A DNA stretch of 64,000 nucleotides from Nesterenkonia sp. Act20 (lineage in GTDB: Bacteria; Actinomycetota; Actinomycetes; Actinomycetales; Micrococcaceae): assembly GCF_019173455.1 (NCBI RefSeq), contig NZ_JADPQH010000001.1, forward strand, positions 1,456,391 to 1,520,390. The letters run 5' to 3'. A program made the position numbers and the translations under genes. The first letter of the stretch is position 1. Every line of letters begins with the position of its first letter. This document shows, one piece after another, positions 52,354 through 60,665 of this stretch. The notes beneath the pieces were generated by a model, which was not told the origin of the DNA, ran no database searches, and saw only the letters and a program-made list of their open reading frames with translations.

Positions 52354-53252
52354 GCGCTGTTCACCTGCTCCCAGGCCTGGTCGATGTCGCGGTCGAAGGC
52401 CGGGGTCAGCAGGCCGTCCAGATACTCTCCGTACCACTCGCGCACCTCGTCCGAGTGGTAGGCGGACTTCAGCGCCTCATACCGCTCCGGCTGTTCCTCC
52501 CGGAACCCGGGCCTGGCACACACTGCCAGCGCGAAGGGCAGCGCCTCCTCGGGGGATTCCATGATGAGGACCTCATCAGGCAGCACGTCGATCTCAGCAA
52601 GCAGACGCGCAAAGCCGAAGACGGCGTCGACGTCGGAATAGATCTGCCCCACGGACTGCTGGTCGACCTCGATGAACTCGAAGTTCTTCGGATTCGCGGT
52701 GATGTCCTGGACGCTGAGTGCGGCCACATGTTTGGATTCATCGATCTCGATCAGTCCCGCCCGCGCCAGCAGGCGAATCCCTCGGCCGTTGTTCGCCGTG
52801 TCCACCGGAAGCGCGATCTGCGCGCCCTCGGGGATCTCGTCCAACGAGTCATATTGCTGCGAGTAGATTCCCGAGGGTTGTTCGAACATGAAGAAGATGG
52901 GTTCGATGTCCAGATCATTGTCCTCGTTGAACTGGCGGAGATAACTGATGTTCTGGAAGAAGTTGACGTCATACTCGCCGTTGCTCACGGCGTGGTTGGG
53001 CTGGATGATGTCTGTGACGTAGGTGGCGTTGAAGTCCCAGCCCTGCTCCGTCAGGATCCGCTCGGCGATGCGAGTGGGCTCCTGGAAGGGGGCGTTCTCC
53101 GTCACGACGAGCCGCAGCGTGCGGTCCTCGGCGCGAGCGCCGAGGAGTCCGCAGCCTGAGGTGAGACTCCCGACGCCGAGCAGCACGGCCATGCCCAGTG
53201 AGCCGCTCAATACTCGACGCCGGGAGAGTGTGTGGGTGTCTGCGGAGCTCAT
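52350..53252 (-). CDS. metQ: MetQ/NlpA-type substrate-binding lipoprotein, twin-arginine signal
   Basis: 300 residues. The signal SRRRVLSGSLGMAVLLGVGS has a twin-arginine look and ends in the lipobox LTSGC. The NlpA/MetQ fold follows (VTENAPFQEPTRIAERILTE, SNGEYDVNFFQNISYLRQFN, LPVDTANNGRGIRLLARAGL). It would present the substrate to MetNI at the outer face of the membrane. It is a close paralogue of the next MetQ. Start overlaps that gene's stop by four bases. Confidence 0.88.
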   Translation of the reverse strand: MSSADTHTLSRRRVLSGSLGMAVLLGVGSLTSGCGLLGARAEDRTLRLVVTENAPFQEPTRIAERILTEQGWDFNATYVTDIIQPNHAVSNGEYDVNFFQNISYLRQFNEDNDLDIEPIFFMFEQPSGIYSQQYDSLDEIPEGAQIALPVDTANNGRGIRLLARAGLIEIDESKHVAALSVQDITANPKNFEFIEVDQQSVGQIYSDVDAVFGFARLLAEIDVLPDEVLIMESPEEALPFALAVCARPGFREEQPERYEALKSAYHSDEVREWYGEYLDGLLTPAFDRDIDQAWEQVNSA

Positions 53253-54121
53253 GAGGTGAAGTCCTCCCAGATCTCCTCGTTGTTCTCCAGGGTGATGAAA
53301 TCTGCGTAGTCGATGACGCCGCCCTGGTAGTCCTCGAACCACTGCTCGACCTCCTCGGACTGGAAGGCGTCCTGCAGCGCCTGGGCCTGCTCGTCGGTGA
53401 CGCCGTCCGGTCCGACCGCCACCACGCAGGTGAAGGGGGTGCGGATCTCTTCGCGGCCGTCCTCGATGCTGAGCATGGTCTCGTCCACGTCGTAGTCGGC
53501 CTCGGCGATCAGCCGCACGAAGGCGAAGCTGGCGTCGACGTCGGGCAGCACCTGGGCTGCCGACTGCTGATCGGTCTCGACGAACTGGAAGTCCCGCGGA
53601 TTGTCCGTGATGTCGTTCTGGGTGAGGTCGATGACCGAGACCGACTCGTCGATCTCGATCAGCCCTTCATCGGCGAGCAGCTGCAGCGCCCGGCCGTTGT
53701 TCGAGGGGTCCACCGGAAGATTGATCTCAGCGCCGTCGGGGAGGTCTTCGAGAGAGTCGTGTTCGAGGGAGAAGAGCCCCGCAGGCGCGTAGTACACCGA
53801 GAACAGCGGCTCCACGGCGGTGTCGTTGGATTCGTTGAAGTTGTTCAGATACGCCAGGTGCTGGAAGTAGTTGCCTTCGTACTCCCCCTGGTCCACCACC
53901 TGGTTCGGCTGGACGATGTCTGTCATATAGGTGATGTCGAGCTCGTAGCCCTGCTCCTCGAGCAGCTCGGCGGCGATCTCGGCCGGTTCCTGGAACGGGG
54001 CTGACTCGGTGACCACGATGCTGATCGTGGAATCGTCCTCGACGAACCCGCAGCCGGTCAGGCTCAGGGCGGCCACTGAGAGGGCTGCGCCGGTGAAGAG
54101 GAGTGGACGTCGAGCATTCAT
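53249..54121 (-). CDS. metQ: MetQ/NlpA-type substrate-binding lipoprotein, Sec signal
   Basis: 290 residues: a Sec-type signal FTGAALSVAALSLTGC with lipobox, then the NlpA domain (VTESAPFQEPAEIAAELLEE, DQGEYEGNYFQHLAYLNNFN, LPVDPSNNGRALQLLADEGL). It lacks the twin arginines of its neighbour. First of two binding proteins for one permease pair, which may widen the substrate range. Confidence 0.88.
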   Translation of the reverse strand: MNARRPLLFTGAALSVAALSLTGCGFVEDDSTISIVVTESAPFQEPAEIAAELLEEQGYELDITYMTDIVQPNQVVDQGEYEGNYFQHLAYLNNFNESNDTAVEPLFSVYYAPAGLFSLEHDSLEDLPDGAEINLPVDPSNNGRALQLLADEGLIEIDESVSVIDLTQNDITDNPRDFQFVETDQQSAAQVLPDVDASFAFVRLIAEADYDVDETMLSIEDGREEIRTPFTCVVAVGPDGVTDEQAQALQDAFQSEEVEQWFEDYQGGVIDYADFITLENNEEIWEDFTS

Positions 54122-54271
54122 GAGGGTGCTGCTTTCTGTTGCTGGGCCTGCGGCCCGGGATCAGGACAGGGGAAAGTGCCACGGGCGACGTCGGAGGTCG
54201 GCCGCAGAGGTGTGTGGTGGGGAGAAGAGACGACCGCTGCTGGTCAGACGGCGATTCTGGTCAGACGCAGG

Positions 54272-54940
54272 TCAGGCGGTGATGCGTCGGTCCGCGGCCC
54301 GGGCGATCCGGGTTCCGCTGAACTGCACGATGGTCACCAGCAGCACCATGAGCACGATGGCGGCGATCATAGTGGGGGTCTCGTAGCGGTAGTAGCCGTA
54401 GCGGATCGCGAGATCGCCGATGCCCCCGCCGCCGACGAGTCCAGACATCGCCGAATAGGAGATGAAGCTGACCGTCGTGATGGTGATGGACCCGATGATG
54501 CCGGGCTTGGCATCCACGAGAAGCACATTGCGGATGATCTGGCGCTGCGTGGCCCCCATAGCTCGGGAGGCCTCAACGGCCCCAGAGCCCAGCTGGGTGA
54601 TGTTCTGCTCCACGAGTCGAGCGAAATAAGGGATGGCGTTGATGGTCAGCGGCACGATCACCGCGGCAGTTCCCACCGAGGTGCCGACCACGAACCGGGT
54701 GAAGGGAATGATGGCGATCAGCAGAATCAGGAACGGGAAGGATCTGATCATGTTCACCAGCCCGGAGACCACGGCGTGTGAGCGTGGCCGCGGAGCGAGG
54801 CTGTCGGGTGCGTGGATGAACAGCCAGATGCCGAGTGGCGTGCCGAGCAGGACTGCCACCGGGATGGCCACCGCGATCATGGCGAAGGTCTCCAGCATCG
54901 CCTGGTAGATCTCAGGCAGACGTTCGATCACGAGATCCAT
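54272..54940 (-). CDS. metI: MetI-type ABC transporter permease
   Basis: 222 residues, five membrane helices, with the coupling-helix EAA-type motif EASRAMGATQRQIIRNVLLV and the conserved SFPFLILLIAIIPFTRFVVG and YSAMSGLVGGGGIGDLAIRY of MetI. One-base overlap (TGATG) with metN. A 150-bp gap separates it from the first metQ. Confidence 0.92.
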   Translation of the reverse strand: MDLVIERLPEIYQAMLETFAMIAVAIPVAVLLGTPLGIWLFIHAPDSLAPRPRSHAVVSGLVNMIRSFPFLILLIAIIPFTRFVVGTSVGTAAVIVPLTINAIPYFARLVEQNITQLGSGAVEASRAMGATQRQIIRNVLLVDAKPGIIGSITITTVSFISYSAMSGLVGGGGIGDLAIRYGYYRYETPTMIAAIVLMVLLVTIVQFSGTRIARAADRRITA

Positions 54941-55812
54941 CAGCGAACACCTCCCGCGGCCCCGGCGAGCGTGGGGTTCTGCTGCACCGATTCCGAATCC
55001 TCTGGGCCGGAACGATCCTGAGCAGGGAGGTCCGTGCGGGAACGTCCCGTCCGGTCCAGCGTGATGCCGTCGCTGAGCAGGTACCTCCCGATCGAGGTCC
55101 GCGGATTGAAGCCTTCGCGCGTCAGCTCCTGAGCAGGGAACTCCTCGACGACGCGGCCGTCCTCCATCACGGCCACGTTGTCCGCCAGGGCCTTGATGAC
55201 GTCCATCTCGTGGGTCACGATGACCACCGTGATGCCGAACTCGCGGTTCACATCTGCCAGGTACTGCAGCACGGTGGCGGTGGTGAAGGGATCAAGCGCG
55301 GAGGTCGGCTCATCGCAGAGCAGCACCTCGGGCTTGGTCGCTAAGGCTCGAGCGATGGCGACGCGCTGCTTCTGCCCGCCGGAGAGCTGCGCGGGGTAGA
55401 CCGCAGTCTTATCCGTGATGTCGACGATCTCCAAGGCCTCGGCGGCGCGGCGCAGGCGTTCACGACGGTCCCGCACCCCGGCGAACTTCAGTGAGAGCTC
55501 GACATTCTGGGCCACGGTGAGGTTGTTGACCAGGTTGAACCCCTGGAAGATCATGCCCATCTGGTGCCGGGCCTTCCGCAGGGCGGCGTCATCAAGGCTG
55601 GTCAGCTCCGTTCCAGCAACCCGGACCTCGCCCGAGGTGGGACGCTCCAACAGGTTGATGTTCCGCAGAAGAGTGGATTTTCCGGCACCGGAGAAACCGA
55701 TGATGCCTTGGATGCTTCCGCGAGGCACGTGGAGGCTGACATCATCCACCGCGGTCAGCGGTTCCTTGCCGCGGCCGGCAAAGGTGGTGGACACATGGGA
55801 CAGGGAAATCAT
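54940..55812 (-). CDS. metN: MetN-type ABC ATPase without NIL domain
   Basis: 290 residues. Walker A IIGFSGAGKSTLLRNINLL, Q-loop MIFQGFNLV, signature LSGGQKQRVAIARAL, Walker B EVLLCDEPTSALDP, switch VIVTHEMDVI: a MetN-type methionine/organosulfur importer ATPase. Canonical MetN has ~340 residues, ending in an ACT-like NIL domain that senses methionine. Here the chain ends ~60 mostly hydrophilic residues after VEEFPAQELTREGF, so the NIL domain is absent. The ribosome site GGAG is directly next to the SAM-riboswitch P1 stem. Confidence 0.9.
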   Translation of the reverse strand: MISLSHVSTTFAGRGKEPLTAVDDVSLHVPRGSIQGIIGFSGAGKSTLLRNINLLERPTSGEVRVAGTELTSLDDAALRKARHQMGMIFQGFNLVNNLTVAQNVELSLKFAGVRDRRERLRRAAEALEIVDITDKTAVYPAQLSGGQKQRVAIARALATKPEVLLCDEPTSALDPFTTATVLQYLADVNREFGITVVIVTHEMDVIKALADNVAVMEDGRVVEEFPAQELTREGFNPRTSIGRYLLSDGITLDRTGRSRTDLPAQDRSGPEDSESVQQNPTLAGAAGGVR

Positions 55813-55822
55813 GAGGCATACT

Positions 55823-55916
55823 CCATCGGTCCTGGCGTTAGCACCCGTCCGGAGCCCGTGGGCCCTGCGGGTTGCTGCGACGTCTTCGAGCCAGATCTCT
55901 CAGTCGCTCTGGATGG
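55823..55916 (-). promoter_or_regulatory. SAM riboswitch (S-box type) upstream of metN
   Basis: Reading the minus strand: P1 5' strand CCATC, then AGAGCGACTGAGAGATCTGG, CTCG-AAGACG-TCGCAGCAACC, a P3 stem, and GGGTGCTAACGCCAGGACC before the P1 3' strand GATGG. The GCAGCAACC and GGTGCTAACGCC blocks and the GAGAGATCTGGCTC block match the S-box core (SAM-I/SAM-IV clan). The P1 3' strand runs into the ribosome site GGAG of metN, so ligand binding would hide it. It turns the sulfur-import operon off when S-adenosylmethionine is plentiful. Confidence 0.88.
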
Positions 55917-55930
55917 TTGAGTGCCTCAAC
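55916..55930. promoter_or_regulatory. 15-bp palindrome at the metN transcription start region
   Basis: GTTGAG-TGC-CTCAAC is a perfect inverted repeat overlapping the predicted -10/+1 region and abutting the riboswitch. It may be a repressor site in addition to the riboswitch. Confidence 0.4.
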
Positions 55931-55959
55931 TCTAAGCTTGAACATAGTGGAAATGTCAA
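55930..55959 (-). promoter_or_regulatory. Promoter of the metN operon
   Basis: A consensus -35 TTGACA (plus 55954-55959), an 18-base spacer and TTAGAG (plus 55930-55935) on the minus strand, upstream of the riboswitch. The 348-base region 55813-56160 holds two promoters and two riboswitches and no gene. Confidence 0.6.
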
Positions 55960-56003
55960 ACAGGTCGCCGTGTGTCGTTTTGTCTCACCCAATGAACTCA
56001 GTT

Positions 56004-56033
56004 TTGATCAGATTCCGCGCCTGTGCGTATTCT
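56004..56033 (+). promoter_or_regulatory. Promoter of the ssu operon
   Basis: TTGATC (56004-56009), an 18-base spacer and TATTCT (56028-56033), just upstream of the second riboswitch. Confidence 0.6.
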
Positions 56034-56043
56034 GGAGGCTGTA

Positions 56044-56149
56044 CCATCCCGAGCGGCCGAGAGATCTGGCTCGTCGACGCCGCAGCAACCCGGGCAGGGA
56101 CACCTTGATCAGGTGTCTTTTCGCCGGGTGCTACCGCCAGGATCGATGG
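56044..56149 (+). promoter_or_regulatory. SAM riboswitch (S-box type) upstream of ssuB
   Basis: P1 CCATC (56044-56048) pairs with GATGG (56145-56149). The core reads GAGAGATCTGGCTCG, GACGCCGCAGCAACCCGG and GGGTGCTACCGCCAGGATC, with a longer P3 arm (ACACCTTGATCAGGTGT). It shares the core and P1 with the riboswitch on the other strand 130 bp away. GATGGGAG contains the P1 strand and the ribosome site of ssuB, so control is probably translational. Confidence 0.88.
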
Positions 56150-56160
56150 GAGTATCTCTG

Positions 56161-57048
56161 ATGATTTTGCCTGCCTCCACCCTGACCGAGGACGACGTGA
56201 GCGCCACTGGTGCTGCCGCCGTCTCCTCCGTCCCGATCTCCGGCTCGTCGCCCGTGGCACGCAGTCGGCCCGGCTACACCTCACTCGATGTCCAGCTCAG
56301 CGGCGTCGGCCGGTCCTTCGGGGACCACACCGTGCTGCGCGACGTCAGTCTGAGAGTCGCGCCCGGCGAGGTGCTCGCCATTCTGGGTTCCTCCGGGTGC
56401 GGGAAGTCCACTCTGCTGCGCGCCGTCGGCGGTCTCGACACCGGCAGCACTGGAGAGATCCTGATCGACGGCTCTGCGGTGCAGCGCTACGACGAGCGCA
56501 CCGCAGTCGGATTCCAGGAGCCGCGCCTGCTGCCCTGGCGCTCGATCTACAAGAACGTCAGCCTCGGGCTGCCGCGGAGCCTGTCCAAGGCCGAGGGTCG
56601 CGAACGGGTGGATGAGCTCCTGGAACTGGTAGGACTCAAGGACCGCGCCGCACTTCGTCCACGTGAGATCTCCGGCGGCATGGCTCAGCGCGCCTCGCTG
56701 GCCCGTGCACTGGCGCGCCGCCCCGGAGTGTTGCTGCTCGACGAGCCATTCGGCGCCCTGGATGCGCTGACTCGACTGAAGATGCAGGACCTGCTCCTCG
56801 ACGTCCACGCCCAGACCGGCACCACCGTGCTGCTGGTCACCCATGACGTGGATGAGGCCCTGCAGCTGGCCGACCGTGTCCTGCTGCTGGGAAAGAATGC
56901 CGAAGATCCGACGGCCGCAGAGGGAGCGACCATCGCTCGGCTGCTGGATGTGCCGGGTTCCCGCCCCCGAGACCGCGCCTCCGCGGAGCTTGCCGCTCTG
57001 CGCGGGGAGCTGTTCTCCGGACTCGGAGTGGACTCCCACACCCGCTGA
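56161..57048 (+). CDS. ssuB: Aliphatic sulfonate ABC transporter ATPase
   Basis: 295 residues. A disordered ~40-residue start precedes Walker A ILGSSGCGKSTLLRAVGGLD, the Q-loop GFQEPRLLPWRSIYKNV typical of SsuB/TauB, the signature ISGGMAQRASLARAL, Walker B GVLLLDEPFGALDALTRLKM and VTHDVDEALQLADRV. The SAM riboswitch and ssuA/ssuC neighbours support sulfonate import. ATG 56161 uses GGGAG next to the riboswitch; an in-frame ATG at 56146 lies inside the riboswitch. Confidence 0.88.
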   Translation: MILPASTLTEDDVSATGAAAVSSVPISGSSPVARSRPGYTSLDVQLSGVGRSFGDHTVLRDVSLRVAPGEVLAILGSSGCGKSTLLRAVGGLDTGSTGEILIDGSAVQRYDERTAVGFQEPRLLPWRSIYKNVSLGLPRSLSKAEGRERVDELLELVGLKDRAALRPREISGGMAQRASLARALARRPGVLLLDEPFGALDALTRLKMQDLLLDVHAQTGTTVLLVTHDVDEALQLADRVLLLGKNAEDPTAAEGATIARLLDVPGSRPRDRASAELAALRGELFSGLGVDSHTR

Positions 57049-57177
57049 CGCACCCGAAGCTGCACGCTCGACGCGTCTGCACTCGTCCCACCGAGTGGCG
57101 CGTCGGTCCAGGCATCCCCGCAGAAGACCCGTCTGACGCGCTTGCCTCCACCCCAAAGAATCATTGCTGAACATAAC

Positions 57178-57197
57178 AGCTCCGGTCTCCCTGGAGC
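57178..57197 (+). other. Small hairpin upstream of ssuA
   Basis: GCTCC-(9)-GGAGC within the 182-base gap between ssuB and ssuA, near a TAACAG sequence. It may be an RNA-processing or attenuating hairpin in the operon. Nothing else stands out in this gap. Confidence 0.3.
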
Positions 57198-57230
57198 CCG
57201 TCCACCGTTGAAGAACTGAAAGGCTCTCCC

Positions 57231-58313
57231 ATGCCCCGCACCACCGCTTCCCACTCGTTCGGCACCTCCCGCGGATCCGCCGCCAAAGCTGTCTCGGTCG
57301 CCGCAGCCGTCGCGCTTCTCGCCACTGCCTGCGGATCAGACGGCGGTGAGGACGAGCAGCTGGAGACGCTGAACATCGACTTCGCCACCTACAACCCGCT
57401 GAGCCTGATCATCCTGGAGAACGGGTGGCTGGAAGAGGAGCTGGAAGAGCTCGACGTCGACGTGAAGTGGGTGCAGTCCACGGGTTCGAACGTCGCCAAC
57501 GAGAACCTGCGCGCCGGCAACATCGACGTGGGGTCCACTGCAGGCTCGGCCGCGCTGCTCAACCGCGCAGTCGGCGCGGACACCCACACGATCATGATCG
57601 AGAACCAGCCGGAATGGTCTGCGCTTGTCACCAACGGCGACTCTGACATCGAATCGGTGGAGGATCTCGAAGGCGCCTCGATCGCAGCCACGCCGGCCAC
57701 CGACCCGTACTTCTTCATGGCTCGCTCGCTGCAGGAGGCTGGGCTCAGCGTGGATGACGTCGAGGTCCAGTCGCTGCAGCATGCCGACGGATGGCAGGCC
57801 CTGGCCAACGGCGACGTCGACGCCTGGGCCGGTTTGGATCCCATCATGGCCGGCGCCGAGGCGGACGGCGCCGAGCTGCTCTATCGCAACGTGGACTTCA
57901 ACACCTACTCGGTGATCAACGCGACCGGCGAGTTCGTCGAGGACCACCCAGACGTCGCTCAGATCGTGGTCAACGTCTACGAGCAGGCGCGCGAGTGGGC
58001 CAAGGAGAACCCCGAGGGCACCGCGGAGATCCTGGCGGAGTACGCAGGGCTGGAACCCGAGATCGCCGAAGCCGTCATCACCGAGCGCACCAACTTCGAA
58101 GTGGATCCGGTGCCAGGAGAAGAGGTTCGTGCGGCCATGGAGGCAGCCGGGCCGTTCTTCGTGGAGAACGGCGACGTGGACAGCCAGGAGGCAGTGGACG
58201 AGGCCCTTGATTCGCTGTTCTACACCGAGTTCGCCGAGAACATCGAGGCCACCGACGCCGAAGGCACCGAGAACGCCGCCGACGAGGCCGATATCGAGGA
58301 GACTGACGAGTGA
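57231..58313 (+). CDS. ssuA: Aliphatic sulfonate-binding lipoprotein
   Basis: 360 residues. The signal ends at the lipobox LATAC (Cys about 34). The SsuA-type periplasmic-binding fold follows: IDFATYNPLSLIILENGWLE, VDVGSTAGSAALLNRAVGAD, EDLEGASIAATPATDPYFFM and GDVDAWAGLDPIMAGAEADG. The C-terminal ~35 residues are very acidic (EATDAEGTENAADEADIEET). It delivers the substrate to SsuC. AAAGG precedes the ATG. Confidence 0.88.
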   Translation: MPRTTASHSFGTSRGSAAKAVSVAAAVALLATACGSDGGEDEQLETLNIDFATYNPLSLIILENGWLEEELEELDVDVKWVQSTGSNVANENLRAGNIDVGSTAGSAALLNRAVGADTHTIMIENQPEWSALVTNGDSDIESVEDLEGASIAATPATDPYFFMARSLQEAGLSVDDVEVQSLQHADGWQALANGDVDAWAGLDPIMAGAEADGAELLYRNVDFNTYSVINATGEFVEDHPDVAQIVVNVYEQAREWAKENPEGTAEILAEYAGLEPEIAEAVITERTNFEVDPVPGEEVRAAMEAAGPFFVENGDVDSQEAVDEALDSLFYTEFAENIEATDAEGTENAADEADIEETDE

Positions 58314-59146
58314 CCGAGACCCTTCCCGCAGCACCCACCACGCAGCCGGCCGATGCTCCGGCCAGGACGCCTGGGCGGCGGAGACGCAGGAAGCTCCCCG
58401 GGGGCGGGCTGCTGATCGGCGCCGTCGTCCCGGTGCTGCTCCTGGGCCTGTGGTGGCTGGTCACCGAGGGGACCGACACCTTCAGCCCGGTCCAGCTCCC
58501 CGCTCCCCAGACCGTGTTCAGCGCCGGGGTCGGGCTCTTCGAGTCCGGAGATCTGATCGACCACATGACGGTCTCGCTGCAGCGCGTGCTGCTGGGATTC
58601 GCGGCCGGCGCTGGGCTCGGACTGGCCCTGGGATCGCTGCTGGGACTGTCCTCGATCGCCGATGCCCTGCTGCATCCGACCGTGGGCGCCTTTCGTGCAG
58701 TGCCCTCGCTGGCCTGGGTCCCGCTGCTGCTCCTCTGGGTCGGCATCGATGAGGACTCCAAAGTCATCCTGATCGCCATCGGCGCGTTCTTCCCGGTGTT
58801 CACCGCCGTGCATTCGGCGCTGCGGCATGTGGATGCCCAACTGGTGGAGGCCGGGCGCGCCTTCGGGTTCCACGGCGTGCGGCTGCTCGGCACGGTGCAG
58901 CTTCCTGCCGTCGTGCCCAGCGTGTTCTCCGGCCTGCGCCTGGGCCTGGCTCAGGCCTGGCTGTTCCTGGTGGCCGCCGAGCTGCTGGCCTCCTCCGAAG
59001 GACTGGGCTTCCTGCTGGATGAATCCCGAAACAACGGGCGCACGGATCGGCTGCTGCTGGCCATCGTGCTGCTGGCTCTGCTGGGCAAGCTCACCGACAC
59101 CCTGCTCGGCATCGTCGAGCGCAAGGCCCTCAAGACCTGGGCCTGA
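58310..59146 (+). CDS. ssuC: Aliphatic sulfonate ABC transporter permease
   Basis: 278 residues, six membrane helices, with the BPD coupling motif VEAGRAFGFHGVRLLGTVQL and SsuC-like SLAWVPLLLLWVGIDEDSKV. The GTG start overlaps the ssuA stop by four bases. A long basic N-terminus (RRRRKLPGGG) faces the cytoplasm. Confidence 0.9.
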   Translation: MTETLPAAPTTQPADAPARTPGRRRRRKLPGGGLLIGAVVPVLLLGLWWLVTEGTDTFSPVQLPAPQTVFSAGVGLFESGDLIDHMTVSLQRVLLGFAAGAGLGLALGSLLGLSSIADALLHPTVGAFRAVPSLAWVPLLLLWVGIDEDSKVILIAIGAFFPVFTAVHSALRHVDAQLVEAGRAFGFHGVRLLGTVQLPAVVPSVFSGLRLGLAQAWLFLVAAELLASSEGLGFLLDESRNNGRTDRLLLAIVLLALLGKLTDTLLGIVERKALKTWA

Positions 59147-59164
59147 CCCTCCGCTCCAACGTTT

Positions 59165-59232
59165 TACCGGGGCGTCCGAGTTATACCGGCCACACCGTCG
59201 GCCAGGTATAACGCGGAAGCCCCGGTATTTTG
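59165..59232. terminator. Strong bidirectional terminator
   Basis: TACCGGGGC (59165-59173) pairs with GCCCCGGTA (59220-59228), followed by TTTT on plus and preceded by TTTT-complement context on minus. An inner stem GTTATACC-GGCC / GGC-GGTATAAC lies inside. It separates the convergent ssuC and monooxygenase genes. Confidence 0.8.
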
Positions 59233-59246
59233 CGTGGAGGGGAGGA

Positions 59247-60650
59247 TCAGGCCTTGCGGCGAAGCTGGAACTGGGCGCCGTGGTGGTCCTCGGGGAGGTG
59301 GTCCCCCGCGCCGAAGAGCTTGTTTCGCAGCGTGCCGCCGGCGTACTCGGTCTTGTACCGGCCAAGCCGCTGCAGCTCGGGCACCACGTGCTCCACCACA
59401 TCCTCGAAGGTCCCGGGAGTGATGTGGTAGGCCAGGTTGAACCCGTCCACGTCGGTCTCCTCCTGCCACTCGATCAGCTGCTGCGCCGCGCTCGGACCGT
59501 CGCCGATGATGACGGGCCCGAAGCCGCCGACGCCCACCCATTCGGCCAGCTGCCGGACGGTCCAGACCTCGTCCTCTCGCCCTGAGGCCTTCTGGAAGGT
59601 CTCCACAGTGGACTGGATGGCGTTGGACTTCACGTCGCCGATGGGCTGGTCCAGGTCGAACTGGCTCAGGTCGATCCCCATCCAGCCCGACATCAGCACC
59701 AGCCCGCCCTCGGCGTCGATGTACTGGGTGAGATCGTCGTACTTCGCCTGGGCGGCATCGTTGTCCGGGCCGGTGACGATGGTCTGCATGGCGAAGATGC
59801 GGACCGAATAGGGGTCCCGTCCGGCTTCGGCCACTGACTGGCGGATCTTGGCCACCGAGGCCTTGGCCAGCTCTTTGGTCGGTGGATTGATGAACACCGC
59901 CTCGGCATGCTTGCCGGCGAATGCGCGGCCCCGAGCGGAGGCCCCGGCCTGGTAGATCACCGGAGTCCGCTGCGGGGAGGGTTCCACCACCCCGATGCCC
60001 GGGGTCTTGAAGAACTCACCCTGGTGTTCGATCCGGTGCACCTTCTCCGGGTCCGTGAACACCCCTGAAGCCTTGTCGGCGACCACCGCGTCATCCTCCC
60101 AGGAACCCTCGAGCAGCTTGTAGACGACTTCGAGATACTCGTCCGCGTGGTCGTAGCGGCGGTCGTGCTCCATCTGATCGTCCTGGCCCATGTTCTGCGC
60201 AGCCGAGGGCAGGTAACCCGTGACCACGTTCCAGCCGACGCGTCCGCCGGTCAGGTGATCCAGGGTGCCCAGCCGGCGGGAGAAGGGGTAGGGATGCTCG
60301 TATGCAGTGCCGGCCGTGATGCCGAAGCCCAGGTTCTTGGTCACCGCGGCCATGGCCGAGACCAGCAGGAACGGATCCTGCAGCGGGATCTGCGCGCCTG
60401 AGCGCAGCGCGGCATCGGGGTTCGAACCGAAAACGTCGTAGGGACCCAGCACGTCGGCGATGAACAGGCCGTCGAAGAGACCACGTTCCAGAATCTGCGC
60501 GACCTCGGTCCAGTAGCCGATGGTGTTGTACTCCCGGGCGCGGTCATCGGGATGGCGCCACAGCCCCGGAGACTGGTGGACCACGCAGTTCATGTCGAAG
60601 GCGTTGAAGAGGATCTCGCGGTTGCCTGCCTCGGTGGTGGGGTAGGTCAT
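59247..60650 (-). CDS. Second NtaA/DszA-family flavin-dependent monooxygenase
   Basis: 467 residues, full-length LLM/NtaA fold: FNAFDMNCVVHQSPGLWRHP, FGITAGTAYEHPYPFSRRLG, GGRVGWNVVTGYLPSAAQNM, IYQAGASARGRAFAGKHAEA and GFNLAYHITPGTFEDVVEHV. It lacks the DszC-like partner that accompanies its paralogue at 49.8 kb. It lies 85 bases downstream of a sugar-type permease gene on the same strand. AAGGAG precedes the ATG. Likely role: release of sulfur (or nitrogen) from an imported organic compound. Confidence 0.87.
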   Translation of the reverse strand: MTYPTTEAGNREILFNAFDMNCVVHQSPGLWRHPDDRAREYNTIGYWTEVAQILERGLFDGLFIADVLGPYDVFGSNPDAALRSGAQIPLQDPFLLVSAMAAVTKNLGFGITAGTAYEHPYPFSRRLGTLDHLTGGRVGWNVVTGYLPSAAQNMGQDDQMEHDRRYDHADEYLEVVYKLLEGSWEDDAVVADKASGVFTDPEKVHRIEHQGEFFKTPGIGVVEPSPQRTPVIYQAGASARGRAFAGKHAEAVFINPPTKELAKASVAKIRQSVAEAGRDPYSVRIFAMQTIVTGPDNDAAQAKYDDLTQYIDAEGGLVLMSGWMGIDLSQFDLDQPIGDVKSNAIQSTVETFQKASGREDEVWTVRQLAEWVGVGGFGPVIIGDGPSAAQQLIEWQEETDVDGFNLAYHITPGTFEDVVEHVVPELQRLGRYKTEYAGGTLRNKLFGAGDHLPEDHHGAQFQLRRKA

Positions 60651-60665
60651 TTTCGTGCTCCTTCA

